From contig JAFGYE010000047.1 in the NCBI GenBank assembly GCA_016936255.1, positions 1 to 39,194 of the forward strand: DNA of 39,194 bases. The letters are read 5' to 3'. Position numbers and translations under genes: made by a program. Below, piece after piece: positions 24,008 through 35,467 of this stretch. The notes under the pieces are model-generated. The model searched no databases and was not told the DNA's origin. It saw only the letters and a list, made by a program, of their open reading frames with translations. This DNA is from Marinifilaceae bacterium (lineage in GTDB: Bacteria; Bacteroidota; Bacteroidia; Bacteroidales; Marinifilaceae). The stretch's first letter is position 1; the number at the start of each line of letters is the position of its first letter.

Positions 24008-27000
24008 ATGGTGAAAGTCGATAAAAATATAAGACTTAGTAAATTAGCAAGAGAACTAAACGTTGGTACTTCAACAATTGTTGAATTTCTGAACAAAAAA
24101 GGCATTCCGATTGATTCCAATCCAAATACCAAAGTTTCAGAAGAGGCTTATAATATCCTTGCCAAAGAGTATAGCTCTGACTTGAATCTAAAAAAGGAAT
24201 CTGAAAAGGTAAATCTGAAAAGTACCCGCGAAAGAAAGGAAACAGTTTCAATCGAAAAAATTTCTGAAGAATCGGAGCCTGAAAACCGCAGTAAAGAAAA
24301 ATCTGTTAAAAAAACAGAAGAAGTAATTGCGAAAAAAGAACCAGTTAAAATTGTTGGTAAAATTGATTTAGATGCATTAAAACCTAAAGCAAAAAGACCG
24401 CAGGAAACAAAACAGGAAGTCGTTTCAAAAACGGATCCAGATAAGGTAGAAAAAACTATTAAGCCAGTTCAGTCTGAGGCTCCCAAAAAGGAAGCACCTA
24501 AGGCGGAGGTTACTGCAGAGAAACCTGTAGATAAAATAGTTACACCTCCAAAAGTAGAACTTACTGAACAAACATCTGAACCTGCTAAAAATCCAGTTTC
24601 AGATGTCCAAACTGTTAAAATGGAAACCCCGAAAAAAGAGGAAAAAGCCCGAGCTCCTAAAGAGGAGAAAAAAGATGAGCTTAAAGTGGTTGGCATGATT
24701 GATTTATCTGCATTAAATCAAAAAACTCGGCCAACCAAAAAAACCAAGGCTGAAAAAGAAGTTGAAAGAAGGGAAAAACAAAAAGTTCCTGCTTCAAAAC
24801 CTCAGGCACAAGAAAATTCCGGATCAGGAAAAGAAGAAATTTTTAAATCTTCTACCCAAAGACTAGCTGGTCCAACTGTAGTTGGAAAAATTGAACTTCC
24901 AGTTGAGAAAAAGCCGGGTGCGGGTAATAAAGATAAAGTATCTGCCAATCAGCGTAAGAAGCGTAAAAGAATTAAAAAGGATACTGAGAAAGTAAATTTA
25001 GCGAGTCCCGGACAAGGAAAACCAGGAAAACCAGGCACTACTGAAGTAAGACTTAAAGGAACAGGTGCAGGTGCCGCTAAGTTTAATAAGCTGAAGAAGA
25101 AAAAAGTCGTTAAAAAAGAAGTTAGCGAAGAAGATGTACAAAAGCAGATTAAGGATACTCTTGCCCGATTAACTTCTAAAGGAGGTAAATCGAAAGGATC
25201 GAGACACCGTAGAGATAAACGTGACATCGAAAGTGCAAAAAGAGAAAAAATAGCAGAACAAATTGAAGCTGAAAAAAATATTTTAAAGCTTACCGAATTT
25301 GTTACAGTTAATGAATTGGCAACAATGATGGCTGTTCCTGTTACCAATATTATTGCAACTTGTATGGGATTAGGTTTATTTGTATCTATCAATCAACGAT
25401 TAGATGCAGAAACCATTGCTATTGTTGCTGACGAATTTAACTTTAAAGCTGAATTTGTAAGTGTTGAACTTCAGGAATCAATTGAAGAAGAAGTTGACGA
25501 AGAAGCAGATTTATTATCCCGTGCTCCAATTGTTACTGTAATGGGACACGTTGATCACGGTAAAACCTCCTTACTCGACTACGTTCGTCACGCGAATGTT
25601 ATTGCAGGTGAAGCCGGAGGAATTACTCAGCACATTGGAGCTTACAATGTGAAACTTGACGATGGAAGAAGGGTTTCTTTCCTTGATACTCCAGGTCACG
25701 AGGCGTTTACCGCGATGCGTGCACGTGGTGCTCAGGTAACTGATATTGCAATTATTATAATCGCAGCTGACGACAACGTAATGCCACAAACAATTGAGGC
25801 GATCAATCACGCAAGTGCCGCGGGAGTTCCTATTGTATTTGCAATTAATAAGATTGATAAGCCAGGTGCTGACCCTGAAAGAATTAAAGGGGAATTAGCA
25901 AATATGAACTATTTAGTTGAGGACTGGGGTGGAAAATACCAGTGTCAGGAAATCTCAGCAAAAAATGGTATTAACATTGAAGAGTTGCTGGAAAAAGTTC
26001 TTTTAGAAGCAGAAATGCTGGAACTTAAGGCAAATCCAAATAAACGTGCTATCGGTTCAGTAATTGAATCCTCACTAGATAAAGGTAGAGGTTATGTTAC
26101 TACATTATTGGTACAGGCAGGTACCCTAAAAGTTGGAGATGTTCTATTGGCAGGTAGTTATACCGGTCACGTAAAAGCGATGTATAATGAGCGTGGTAAT
26201 AGAATAGAAAAGGTTGGTCCTTCAGAACCAGCTCTAATTCTTGGTTTGAATGGTGCCCCACAGGCTGGTGACAATTTCAACGTGATGGAAAGTGAAAAAG
26301 AGGCACGTTCCATTGCTAACAAGCGTGAACAATTACAACGTGAGCAAGGTCTTCGTACTCAGAAACACATTACACTTGATGAGATTGGCCGTCGTATTGC
26401 AATTGGAAACTTCCAGGAACTTAATGTTATTGTAAAAGGTGATGTGGATGGATCTATTGAAGCTCTTTCTGATTCATTAATTAAGCTTTCGACTGAAGAA
26501 ATTCAAGTGAATGTAATTCACAAAGCAGTTGGCCAGATTTCCGAATCGGATGTATTGCTTGCAACAGCTTCTAATGCTATTATTGTTGGATTCCAGGTTA
26601 GACCTTCTATTGGAGCAAGAAAACTTGCTGAGAAGGAAGAAATCGATATCCGTTTGTACTCGATTATCTACGATGCAATTGATGAATTAAAATCAGCAAT
26701 GGAAGGTATGCTTTCTCCTGAAATTAAGGAAGAAATTACCGCTACGGTTGAAGTTGTGGAGGTATTTAATATTACCAAAGTGGGTAATATTGCAGGTTGT
26801 CTTGTTCGTGATGGAAAAATCAACCGTAACTCTAGAATCCGATTAATTCGCGATGGTATTGTTGTTTATACAGGAGTACTTGGTTCTCTGAAACGTTTCA
26901 AAGACGATGTGAAAGAAGTAGCGAAAGGTTACGAATGTGGATTAAATATCGACAAATACAACGACATTAAAGTTGGCGATATGGTAGAAGCATTTGAAGA

Positions 27001-27025
27001 AATAGAGGTAAAAAAGAAATTGTAA
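24008..27025 (+). CDS. infB: translation initiation factor IF-2
   Basis: A GTPase that brings initiator fMet-tRNA to the 30S subunit and promotes subunit joining. The protein has 1005 residues. An IF2_N module at 1 to about 50 ([25 protein letters not shown]) is followed by a long Lys/Glu/Pro-rich linker to about 400. A second IF2_N module is near 430-480. The G domain has GHVDHGKT (513-520), DTPGHE (560-565) and NKID (614-617), followed by domains II, III and IV. In the linker, the motif [12 protein letters not shown] / [12 protein letters not shown] / [11 protein letters not shown] recurs three times. It ends 23 bases before a strong terminator, closing the rimP operon. Confidence 0.98.
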   Translation: MVKVDKNIRLSKLARELNVGTSTIVEFLNKKGIPIDSNPNTKVSEEAYNILAKEYSSDLNLKKESEKVNLKSTRERKETVSIEKISEESEPENRSKEKSVKKTEEVIAKKEPVKIVGKIDLDALKPKAKRPQETKQEVVSKTDPDKVEKTIKPVQSEAPKKEAPKAEVTAEKPVDKIVTPPKVELTEQTSEPAKNPVSDVQTVKMETPKKEEKARAPKEEKKDELKVVGMIDLSALNQKTRPTKKTKAEKEVERREKQKVPASKPQAQENSGSGKEEIFKSSTQRLAGPTVVGKIELPVEKKPGAGNKDKVSANQRKKRKRIKKDTEKVNLASPGQGKPGKPGTTEVRLKGTGAGAAKFNKLKKKKVVKKEVSEEDVQKQIKDTLARLTSKGGKSKGSRHRRDKRDIESAKREKIAEQIEAEKNILKLTEFVTVNELATMMAVPVTNIIATCMGLGLFVSINQRLDAETIAIVADEFNFKAEFVSVELQESIEEEVDEEADLLSRAPIVTVMGHVDHGKTSLLDYVRHANVIAGEAGGITQHIGAYNVKLDDGRRVSFLDTPGHEAFTAMRARGAQVTDIAIIIIAADDNVMPQTIEAINHASAAGVPIVFAINKIDKPGADPERIKGELANMNYLVEDWGGKYQCQEISAKNGINIEELLEKVLLEAEMLELKANPNKRAIGSVIESSLDKGRGYVTTLLVQAGTLKVGDVLLAGSYTGHVKAMYNERGNRIEKVGPSEPALILGLNGAPQAGDNFNVMESEKEARSIANKREQLQREQGLRTQKHITLDEIGRRIAIGNFQELNVIVKGDVDGSIEALSDSLIKLSTEEIQVNVIHKAVGQISESDVLLATASNAIIVGFQVRPSIGARKLAEKEEIDIRLYSIIYDAIDELKSAMEGMLSPEIKEEITATVEVVEVFNITKVGNIAGCLVRDGKINRNSRIRLIRDGIVVYTGVLGSLKRFKDDVKEVAKGYECGLNIDKYNDIKVGDMVEAFEEIEVKKKL

Positions 27026-27047
27026 AATATACAATTCTATAAATAGT

Positions 27048-27077
27048 AAAAAGCAGGCTGTTCAGCCTGCTTTTTTT
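27048..27077 (+). terminator. Terminator of the rimP-nusA-infB operon
   Basis: AAAAAGCAGGCT pairs with AGCCTGCTTTTT around GTTC and is followed by a T-run. It lies 23 bases past the infB stop. Confidence 0.95.
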
Positions 27078-27254
27078 ATGTTCTTACTTTGCAATTAGTT
27101 TTAATGTCAGAATATTCCTAAATCAGTATTCCAGATTTTTTAAATTGCAGATTGAGAGTATAAAGGGCTACAATTTACTCTATATCGTGCAAAATTATTA
27201 ATATGCCAGATAAATAAATCCTAAATTATTTTTTACACTAAAAAGATTTCAATC

Positions 27255-27291
27255 ATAAAAAAACCCTCACACGGATGGTATGAGGGTTTCG
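27255..27291 (-). terminator. Terminator of gcvH
   Basis: AAACCCTCA (27261-27269) pairs with TGAGGGTTT (27281-27289). On the minus strand the stem is followed by a T-run. It lies 16 bases past the gcvH stop. Confidence 0.88.
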
Positions 27292-27306
27292 TTACATATT
27301 GAATAA

Positions 27307-27681
27307 TTACAATAATTCTTTGTATTGTTCTGCAGTTAATAATTCTTCCAATTCTGAATTATCAGCAATTTTAATTTTCACAATCCAACCTTCACCATAT
27401 GGATCAGAGTTGATCAAATCCGGAGCCTCTTCCAATTTCTCATTGAACTCTAACACTTCACCCCCAATTGGCATAAACATGTCTGAAACAGTCTTAACTG
27501 CCTCAATAGTTCCGAATATTTCTTCTTTATCTAATTCGTCGCCTTCGGTTTCAACTTCAACAAAAACGATATCTCCAAGCTCTCCTTGAGCAAAGTCAGT
27601 AACACCAACAAAGGCTTCTTCTCCTTCAACACGAATCCATTCGTGATCTTTGGTATACTTTAAATTTTCAGGTACATTCAT
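27307..27681 (-). CDS. gcvH: glycine cleavage system H protein
   Basis: The lipoyl carrier that shuttles the aminomethyl group between the P, T and L proteins of the glycine cleavage system. The 124 residues match the family over their whole length. The lipoylated lysine is K63 in [16 protein letters not shown]. Other conserved stretches are [13 protein letters not shown] near the start and [10 protein letters not shown] after the lipoyl site. It stands alone with its own terminator and a -7 box (TAAATTTG on the minus strand, 27720-27727). The other gcv genes are not in the window, as is common in Bacteroidota, where gcvH lies next to sprA. Confidence 0.97.
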   Translation of the reverse strand: MNVPENLKYTKDHEWIRVEGEEAFVGVTDFAQGELGDIVFVEVETEGDELDKEEIFGTIEAVKTVSDMFMPIGGEVLEFNEKLEEAPDLINSDPYGEGWIVKIKIADNSELEELLTAEQYKELL

Positions 27682-27719
27682 GATAGTATGTTGTTTATTA
27701 AGAGTATTAAATTACTGCC

Positions 27720-27727
27720 CAAATTTA
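27720..27727 (-). promoter_or_regulatory. -7 box for gcvH
   Basis: The minus-strand reading TAAATTTG is an exact TAnnTTTG match about 40 bases before the gcvH ATG. No clear -33 TTG was found. Confidence 0.45.
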
Positions 27728-27856
27728 CATTTTTTTTTTAATTATAAAATATCACTTCATACGTAATTGAATGTTTTAGAACTTATTCTTATTCATTCTA
27801 TCTGATGAGTAATGATCACTGCAAAATCAGAATATAAGTGCATAACAGTAAAACCT

Positions 27857-30800
27857 TTAATTCGCAAGAGTAAAACGAATACTCGCACCAAATTCAGTAG
27901 TTGTAGTTGGGTATGAAAGTGAAACATAAGGAGTATTTACAATCCGGTCGTAATACAGTCTTAAATTAAATCTGTTACTCAAAACATAGTCAGCACTAAA
28001 CTTAACTGTTACTACTTTCTGTCCTGATGTTAACTGATCCACTTCATCAACAATTTTTCTAATAATGGTATTGTTCTTACGAATTGATAGATCTCCCCGT
28101 AAATTAAGATCACTCTTATATTTTTTCTGTTTCGCCCCTGAGCCGATTATCATACCGAAATCATCAAATCGATACCCCAGACCAAAAATCACTTCATTAG
28201 AAGCTACTTCTGTTAACTGCGTGTTTGATAAACTTAGAATCAAATTTCGCGTGCGCTTAATTTCAAAACTAGTCGAGAAATTATTCTTCCAAATCATATC
28301 AACGTTTATCAAAGGATTGAATTGCTCGTTTATGGAAATTGAATTGGCTTCGTAAAGAGGTAGAAAATTTTTCGCCAGATCTTGAATAATACTATATCCG
28401 TCATCGCCTTCCTCGTAAGTCAAATTGGTATTATACGACCCCACATCATACGTGGCAGTATATGAATGACTCAAATTTATAGATTTGAAATACCTCTTAA
28501 TTAACGGCAGTTTGGATAATCCTTCGAAAGTCACTCTCCAATTTGGTTTCATACGGGAAATAGCCGGGAACAAACTATTATAACCTTTTCCTCCATTACC
28601 ATATGCTTTAAGAAAAGCTGGAATTAAAACTTCCTGGGAAGTTTCTCCATAACCTTCATAATAATCCGTCTCTACTTTCGTTGTTTCTGTTCCTACAACA
28701 ACCTCTGTGAATATTTTTTTCGCCTCATAATTTTCACCATATCTCTCTTTTGCCAATCGTAAACTTTCTTCTTTTCTTAAATCTAAAAATTTATCGAAAT
28801 ATGAAGAAGAATAATCTCCAGTGTTTCCAATAGTAAAAAAGGCCGATTTCAAACTTAAAAAACTCATGCTGAAATTACCCGATTTAACAAGATTCTCTGC
28901 CGTGAAATTATCATTCCCCGAATCGTAAATATAGTATTCGCTTCGGTTCCTTGAATAATTACGATTGGCAGTTAAATCAATTTTTAAGCCTTTTACCGGT
29001 TCGATAGTACTCCTTATGGTAAAGTTTTGAGTATGACTCATTACATATGGTTCATTCAAAGCTTCATCAGTTGTAATCCAACCTTTTTCAGCGGCATTTC
29101 CTGCAAAATTATTGTCCTGCTTACCTATCAGGAAGTTAAACCCGGGAGCCTTGGTTCCGTTATATGACTCACCTCCAAAATAATTTGTTTGTGGCATATA
29201 TCCAGGCAATGTTGTTGAGTTAATTTCCGAATAATTAATAGAAATATTACGAACACTCATTACTGTTCTAAGAAAATTCTCTCCTATCAAAGCAAAAACA
29301 CCATCACTCTCCGAAAGCTTGCCATTGACTCTTACCCGAACATTTTTCACATTCTCGCTTGAAGTAATCTTAGCCCTGTTACCTGTTACAGATTTCACCT
29401 TAACCTTTATTTCCTTTCCCTGAGTATCATAAACCTTAATGGAGATATCCTCGGTAGATAATTTATGATATACAGAAGTAGGAATTCCAGCTTTTAGTTC
29501 TGCAACAGTACCTTCATAATTAACCTTTTTGTAATCCTCTGTTTTCTTTTTGTATTTCCGATTCGAACTATATTTTTGATTAATTCTTTTCAGCAAACCA
29601 ACTTTATTGTACAAATTAACAAAGTTTAATTGCCCGTTTACCTGTATATTATTTGAGTTTCGAATGGTATTTCCCAACTCGATAGTATCGGCGGTAACTG
29701 CACCAGCATTCCAATCATATGCCCCCGCATATCGTGCTGTAACTGATGTCCAATTCAACAAAGGAATTTTATTTATCGGAACCGTATAAGTAAGATTAAA
29801 ATTATGATGGTACTGAATATTTCGACCACCATCCATTAAATTATTCCAAATAGAATCTTTCCAAATGTTGTAGGTTTCACGATCTCTATCTCTATCAACA
29901 ATACCTTCCGGTTCATCAATTCGAGATGTATTTGTCGCGGAGAAATCAAACTTTAGTCCTTTAGTTAAATTGTATTTTAAATCGTAATAACGATACCAAA
30001 TAAAATCCTTATCGAAAGTAGGTTTAATTTTAACAGTCGCCAGCTCGGTATTTCCACTTCCTATTTCAGTAATATGCCTTTTCTCAATTTCGCGGTAATA
30101 GCGCTGCAAATCAGATCGGAAAGAAAGTTGTGTTGGCAAATAGTAAAAATTAAAATCCTTTAACAATCTAAACATCGGATTTTGAAAAGCACTAACCCTC
30201 TTAAATGGCTGGATATTTTTCGGCACATTGTTATAGTTATAGCTCAATACACCTCTGTAATTCTTCTCCAAATCACGAACCGTATTTACATCTCTGGAAT
30301 AAGTTTCATTGTAGGAATAGGTAAGAGCTAAATTCGAAACATCCAGCAATTTAGGTTTTCCTTCTGTCTTTTCGATACGAACATTCGTCAAATTAAAACT
30401 CTTTCTTTTCGTATATTCCTGAGACATTTTTTCGATAGAGTCCCGTTCCATTTTAGAATTCGCATTCTCAAGTGCTACATCCAATGGAATGTCCGGATCT
30501 AACGGATTGTATTCCGGACTTATTGTTTCTTCAGAAATAGCATAATACAATGGAATTCGAACACCCGATTTTTCGGGAAAAAATTTACCTAACTCAAAAC
30601 TCGCAGATAAATCATACTGAAATATATCATCTTTGTAGCGATCATTAACACCATCTTCTATACCCCCAAAACCAGATGTAATTTTGCTTCCTGCCCAAGT
30701 AACCGTACCAAAATCAGCTAATTTTGTTGTTACCCTTAGATTTGCTGCCCAACCACCGTCTTCATCAAAATCCGTCAACCGCATTTCGTTCAACCATACC

Positions 30801-33800
30801 TCAACCGATTTTAGTTGATTATCATCCATTCCGGTAGCATCATTGGTGGGATTTTTCACCCCAATCATAACCGTTCTGATGTTCGCCAGATTTGGATTTC
30901 CTTTTATTCTAACAATATGATCTTGGTGCTGCGGATCTGCATCATTTGACAAATCACCAACTTTTAAATCATATATGTCGGAATATTTTGCATTAGTACC
31001 ACGTACTGCATCGTTTCGTAACTGCTTTATTGTTTGAAACAGACGAAGCTTAAAATCAAAACGATTTTCATCAGGCCAAACGGCTAAACGATCCTCTTCA
31101 ATATCTCCATTATAAAGACCGGCAGGTGTTAACCGCATGGGAATTTCATATTCGTAGTAATTGTCCTGATAATCCGAACCCAAACGAACAAATACATTCA
31201 CTTCTTCATCACGAACCGAATAGCCTTCAATCTCCTCAGCATGAACATCCATTTTAAACTTACCATATTTCCTGATGTCCATGTTAAGGGTTTTGTAGGC
31301 TCCTTTTCCTTTTCCATCTTCCAGATTAGTAACTTTCAACAATATTGCCTGCTCATTGAGTTGAATTAACTGAGGATTACTCGGATCTACAACCCGATCA
31401 ATTCCCGGTGGCAAAATATAGTTTACCGGTTCTTTACTTGCATTCTCCTCAATATTTACTGCTGTAATATCAAAACCAGCTTCCGATACGATATCATCCG
31501 TTTCATTTTCATTAATAGACTGATCATAACTCCTCCAATCATCACGAACTAAATCGAGGGTAGCAAATCGCAGAACCACATCTTCTTCAAAATCCCTCAA
31601 GAACATTCTCATGAAACGAATGGATGTAAAATCACTTATGTTACCATATGTATCTTTGAATTCATCAACAGGAATCTTAAACTGATACCAATCAACCGAG
31701 CCATTTGTTCCATTTGCTAAGTCCACATTACTGGTCACTTTATCAACAATAAAGTTTTGACCTATCTGCATGTCTGCCGGCGCCAAATGTACTTTGCATT
31801 GATAGTAAGCTTCAGTTTCACTCAAAGTATTATCATGATTAATATCTTCAACATCTGGCAATGTTGTTGCAGATGTAGGGTATGCACTTCCTGATAATTC
31901 GGATGTTGGTGAATTCCCCTCCGGACCATTATACTTTTTATAACGTTCCAAAATACTTAGCTCATCACTATCGTAATCTGCACCTCTAAAATAATGATAA
32001 TCATCACCTGAAGGGTCATTTTGAGCCAAAACATAGGCTTCGGATCCTGTCCCCAGATTTGCCGAAATACTAATTGCCTGAATGTATTCCTTGAAATAAC
32101 TCAACTCATCACTTGAACTCAATCCATCCAATCCAACATCCTGATATCTTCTGGAGTTTGTATTATTATCGAAAGCATTTACCAGGGATTGTACTAAAGG
32201 AACACGCCCCCATTTTGTACTATCCACCAAAGTAACAGTTTCATCTGCAGGCAATCCATTCTCAAATGATTTTCTCGAATCTCTTAATATATCTTCGGAA
32301 ATGTTTCCAAGATTAAAATATAAATTTCCCCCTTTGTGATCTGGTTCATACACAAATGGATCCATCATCCAAAACTCAATGTAAGCAATATTTGCAGCTT
32401 CAAAATCGTTGGTTTCGATTTTACGCATGATACCACCCCACCTTGATTCCGGGGCTTTAAGGGTTCCATCAGAATTCATCCCTTGAGAAATCCCGGATTG
32501 TCCATCTACGTCATAATTATAGGGCCCTTTTTCATCAGGATAATAAGCCATATTCAGAACCGAAATATTAGTCGGAACCCCGGAGGCCCTCTCCTTATTC
32601 GGCCAGATTTCTTCCTCAAATATCTCTCGGACAAAGTGATTTGATTGCTGATCCTTATCCGATTTAATGTGCCCTGGTGTTGCAGAGCTATTGCGCAAGA
32701 ATAAAGGATCGATTACATACCAAGCCAGTTTTGCCCGGTTAAAACCATATGCTAAATCATTATTCAAATTTCCTTCTTTAAATAAAGCTTCATTATTTTG
32801 TGGCGTACTCGCCAAAACCCAGGAACTCAAACTCTTCATATCAATCGAAGTCTCTGTTCCCTCAAAATCATCGATATAGGCTGTACCCGAACTGCCAATT
32901 GCTTTATTATGACCTGGAACCAATTGCGCAAATTCACCTTCAACAGCAATTGATGAAGGCTCTTTTGTTTCAATAAATGGAATTTTATCCACCATGCGTG
33001 TCAGAAATTCCGATTCGGTTCTATAGCTGCCATTCAAACCCCAAATCGTATTCGAAATTGGTTCATCACCAATATTAACTTTTTGTGTAAGAGGCTGTTC
33101 AGAAAGATGCATCATGGTAGCACCCAGATTAAAATCATCATTAAACTGATAATCCATTTGAACCCCGATCAATGTTTTGGTCTGAATATTAAATAACGAA
33201 TTATTTTCCGAAGAAATGGAAATTGGTGTACTCGATTCCAATAAACTTTGATTGATTATTTTCACCCTTCCCAGTGTATAATCCACAGTGTAATCAATAT
33301 TCTCGATTAGTTCTCTACCACCAGCCTTTACACTAACCGAACCTGGTTCCACATTCAAAGCATTCAAAGAAATCTCTGAACTTGTTGATGATTTGTAACT
33401 ACCTTTCAGACTATATTTATTTTTCTCTGCAATCTGCTGTGCATCATTTTGAGTCAATTTATAAAGCTCCTCAAACACATATTGATCTGCAATAGCTTCA
33501 TTATTAATCATTTTTCTGAGGTGGCTGCCAAAAGGCTCAATTTCCGGGAATATGATTCGACCATTTGTTGAATAAATTGTAATCCCATCGATAAAATCGA
33601 ACATTCCATCAGCACCCGGATCCAATTGAGAATTCAGGTTATCTAAATTCAATACTTCGAGCAGAATTTGGTTTTTAATGTCTCCTTCCGGTAAATAATT
33701 TACAGAAGTTCCCGCATTATCATTTTGATACAATACATTTAATATGAAATCCTCTGGATTAACCTGAAAAGCACCAATATTATAGATGTTTTTCATCATT

Positions 33801-35425
33801 AATTTCCATGTTGGCATTTGTGGGCTCAGATTGGTTCCTTTCAACAATTTCATAATGAGTGTTTGAGGAGCACTCACTCCATCACTGGTGAATTCTCCAA
33901 CTCTAAACACTTGTCCTCTGTAGGTGTATTCATACGAAACAGCCAAAATCTCATCCGCATTTAATGCCTGATTTAAAGAAATATAACCCAATTTTTCATT
34001 CACAGAATATTCCGACTCGGACAATTTGCGGGCATTTTCAACTTTTTCGTAATCGGTTCCACTGACAAATCCCGGAGCCAAAGGCGATAATGTACTTGTA
34101 ACCTGATTGATATCTCTAATCCCTGAATAAGAATTAGTCATTTTCACATAGAGATCGTTCAACTCATTATATGGCAAGGTTCCTGTTCCTGTCTGCAAAA
34201 ATTCTGAAGGATTATAAATATTTGAGCCATCTTCAGCTAAATCAACAAAAGCAACAAGGTTACGGGAATCCTGAAAATTGGAAGTTTTATTGGTCACCCA
34301 AACTTCAACTTTATTGATTGCAACTCCTGAATTAATAACCGGAAGATTTCGCAGAGATCGATCGTAATTGTCGTAAAAATATTTCGAAAGAAAGAAATGT
34401 CGGTTGGCTTCATATTTATCCACTGAAATCTCAAATTCATTTTTCTGAGCTCCATTCTCCATCTCAACAACAGTGGTCTCTCCTTTTTGCTGAGAGAAAA
34501 TCGAAGTTACCGATAGCTTGCCGAATTGCAATTGTGCCTTTACACCAAACAAATTTTGTCCCCCGGTAATCAGTGTATTTGAAATTGGCATTGAAACATT
34601 ACCAGCTTCAATCTTCTTAATAATCTCATCTTCATCACCGGAATACTCCAGCCTCATTTGATTTTCAAAATCGAAAGTAGCCTCAGTATTGTAATTCACA
34701 TCCATCTTCAACTTCTCGCCAACTGAACCAGTCACGTTCATTTGAATCTTCTCATCAAAATCGAAACTCGTTGTTTTCCTAAGATTTACAGGCAGAGTCG
34801 GATTTTCGACCTTGGTTGTATTAATGCCGAAAGTTAGCTCGGCTGATCCCTGTGGTTTAATGGAAATTGTATTGCTTCCAAAAATTTTATCGACAAATTG
34901 CCCACCTAATTTTAAATCCGGAACTAACTCGTCACCACCTGACATTCCATCACTCCGACTGCGTTCCATCCAATAATCCCGAAGAGATTTTTCTGCTTCG
35001 TATTGCTTGTATTCTTCTGCTGTCATGCTTATTGGACGACGATAATCGATATCACCAATTCGCGTCACTAGAATATAATTACCTGTAACAGCATCATACT
35101 GAATAGATGTCAGAATATTTTTGGGATCCTTAAGATACAATGGAGATTGATTTTGAGAACCAAACTCTTGATTATCGTTTACATCTTCAAATGGGAAGGG
35201 AAGTGAATTGTCTTTTGCATCAGGATTATCTTTATGAAATGGAGATTTCGAATTGACTACACGTCCTGAGTCGCTTTTTGATCGTTTGGTAGTGTCCTGT
35301 TGTTGAATTGTTTGAATGCCAAATTCAAAATTAGAATTACGGGCACTCAGGCTGTAATTACTTCTCAAAGCATTACAGAACAATACGATTAATAAGGTCA
35401 GAGTATATCTAATAAGTTTCTTCAA
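27857..35425 (-). CDS. sprA: SprA/Sov, type IX secretion outer-membrane translocon
   Basis: A giant outer-membrane protein of 2522 residues, homologous to Flavobacterium SprA and Porphyromonas Sov. SprA forms the very large beta-barrel through which type IX substrates cross the outer membrane. Residues 1 to about 28 are a signal peptide (MKKLIRYTLTLLIVLFCNAL). From about 185 there is the SprA N-terminal domain (AELTFGINTTKVENP ... VNYNTEATFDFENQMRLEYSGDED). The rest is beta-rich, and the C-terminus EFGASIRFTLAN closes the barrel. The length is close to the usual 2400-2500. It follows ruvA by 42 bases and is probably co-transcribed with it. Its presence predicts T9SS cargo and possibly gliding elsewhere in the genome; no por/gld partner is in this window. 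Confidence 0.97.
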   Translation of the reverse strand: MKKLIRYTLTLLIVLFCNALRSNYSLSARNSNFEFGIQTIQQQDTTKRSKSDSGRVVNSKSPFHKDNPDAKDNSLPFPFEDVNDNQEFGSQNQSPLYLKDPKNILTSIQYDAVTGNYILVTRIGDIDYRRPISMTAEEYKQYEAEKSLRDYWMERSRSDGMSGGDELVPDLKLGGQFVDKIFGSNTISIKPQGSAELTFGINTTKVENPTLPVNLRKTTSFDFDEKIQMNVTGSVGEKLKMDVNYNTEATFDFENQMRLEYSGDEDEIIKKIEAGNVSMPISNTLITGGQNLFGVKAQLQFGKLSVTSIFSQQKGETTVVEMENGAQKNEFEISVDKYEANRHFFLSKYFYDNYDRSLRNLPVINSGVAINKVEVWVTNKTSNFQDSRNLVAFVDLAEDGSNIYNPSEFLQTGTGTLPYNELNDLYVKMTNSYSGIRDINQVTSTLSPLAPGFVSGTDYEKVENARKLSESEYSVNEKLGYISLNQALNADEILAVSYEYTYRGQVFRVGEFTSDGVSAPQTLIMKLLKGTNLSPQMPTWKLMMKNIYNIGAFQVNPEDFILNVLYQNDNAGTSVNYLPEGDIKNQILLEVLNLDNLNSQLDPGADGMFDFIDGITIYSTNGRIIFPEIEPFGSHLRKMINNEAIADQYVFEELYKLTQNDAQQIAEKNKYSLKGSYKSSTSSEISLNALNVEPGSVSVKAGGRELIENIDYTVDYTLGRVKIINQSLLESSTPISISSENNSLFNIQTKTLIGVQMDYQFNDDFNLGATMMHLSEQPLTQKVNIGDEPISNTIWGLNGSYRTESEFLTRMVDKIPFIETKEPSSIAVEGEFAQLVPGHNKAIGSSGTAYIDDFEGTETSIDMKSLSSWVLASTPQNNEALFKEGNLNNDLAYGFNRAKLAWYVIDPLFLRNSSATPGHIKSDKDQQSNHFVREIFEEEIWPNKERASGVPTNISVLNMAYYPDEKGPYNYDVDGQSGISQGMNSDGTLKAPESRWGGIMRKIETNDFEAANIAYIEFWMMDPFVYEPDHKGGNLYFNLGNISEDILRDSRKSFENGLPADETVTLVDSTKWGRVPLVQSLVNAFDNNTNSRRYQDVGLDGLSSSDELSYFKEYIQAISISANLGTGSEAYVLAQNDPSGDDYHYFRGADYDSDELSILERYKKYNGPEGNSPTSELSGSAYPTSATTLPDVEDINHDNTLSETEAYYQCKVHLAPADMQIGQNFIVDKVTSNVDLANGTNGSVDWYQFKIPVDEFKDTYGNISDFTSIRFMRMFLRDFEEDVVLRFATLDLVRDDWRSYDQSINENETDDIVSEAGFDITAVNIEENASKEPVNYILPPGIDRVVDPSNPQLIQLNEQAILLKVTNLEDGKGKGAYKTLNMDIRKYGKFKMDVHAEEIEGYSVRDEEVNVFVRLGSDYQDNYYEYEIPMRLTPAGLYNGDIEEDRLAVWPDENRFDFKLRLFQTIKQLRNDAVRGTNAKYSDIYDLKVGDLSNDADPQHQDHIVRIKGNPNLANIRTVMIGVKNPTNDATGMDDNQLKSVEVWLNEMRLTDFDEDGGWAANLRVTTKLADFGTVTWAGSKITSGFGGIEDGVNDRYKDDIFQYDLSASFELGKFFPEKSGVRIPLYYAISEETISPEYNPLDPDIPLDVALENANSKMERDSIEKMSQEYTKRKSFNLTNVRIEKTEGKPKLLDVSNLALTYSYNETYSRDVNTVRDLEKNYRGVLSYNYNNVPKNIQPFKRVSAFQNPMFRLLKDFNFYYLPTQLSFRSDLQRYYREIEKRHITEIGSGNTELATVKIKPTFDKDFIWYRYYDLKYNLTKGLKFDFSATNTSRIDEPEGIVDRDRDRETYNIWKDSIWNNLMDGGRNIQYHHNFNLTYTVPINKIPLLNWTSVTARYAGAYDWNAGAVTADTIELGNTIRNSNNIQVNGQLNFVNLYNKVGLLKRINQKYSSNRKYKKKTEDYKKVNYEGTVAELKAGIPTSVYHKLSTEDISIKVYDTQGKEIKVKVKSVTGNRAKITSSENVKNVRVRVNGKLSESDGVFALIGENFLRTVMSVRNISINYSEINSTTLPGYMPQTNYFGGESYNGTKAPGFNFLIGKQDNNFAGNAAEKGWITTDEALNEPYVMSHTQNFTIRSTIEPVKGLKIDLTANRNYSRNRSEYYIYDSGNDNFTAENLVKSGNFSMSFLSLKSAFFTIGNTGDYSSSYFDKFLDLRKEESLRLAKERYGENYEAKKIFTEVVVGTETTKVETDYYEGYGETSQEVLIPAFLKAYGNGGKGYNSLFPAISRMKPNWRVTFEGLSKLPLIKRYFKSINLSHSYTATYDVGSYNTNLTYEEGDDGYSIIQDLAKNFLPLYEANSISINEQFNPLINVDMIWKNNFSTSFEIKRTRNLILSLSNTQLTEVASNEVIFGLGYRFDDFGMIIGSGAKQKKYKSDLNLRGDLSIRKNNTIIRKIVDEVDQLTSGQKVVTVKFSADYVLSNRFNLRLYYDRIVNTPYVSLSYPTTTTEFGASIRFTLAN

Positions 35426-35467
35426 TGGTTGATTACCTTAGGTTAGTAAAGCAATTACGTTTTTCAA

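Noticed and set aside
24949-25392. 147-codon ORF antisense to infB
   Set aside because: It is a shadow of the lysine-rich linker and second IF2_N module; its Ser/Phe/Leu-rich translation is what reversed Lys/Glu codons give.
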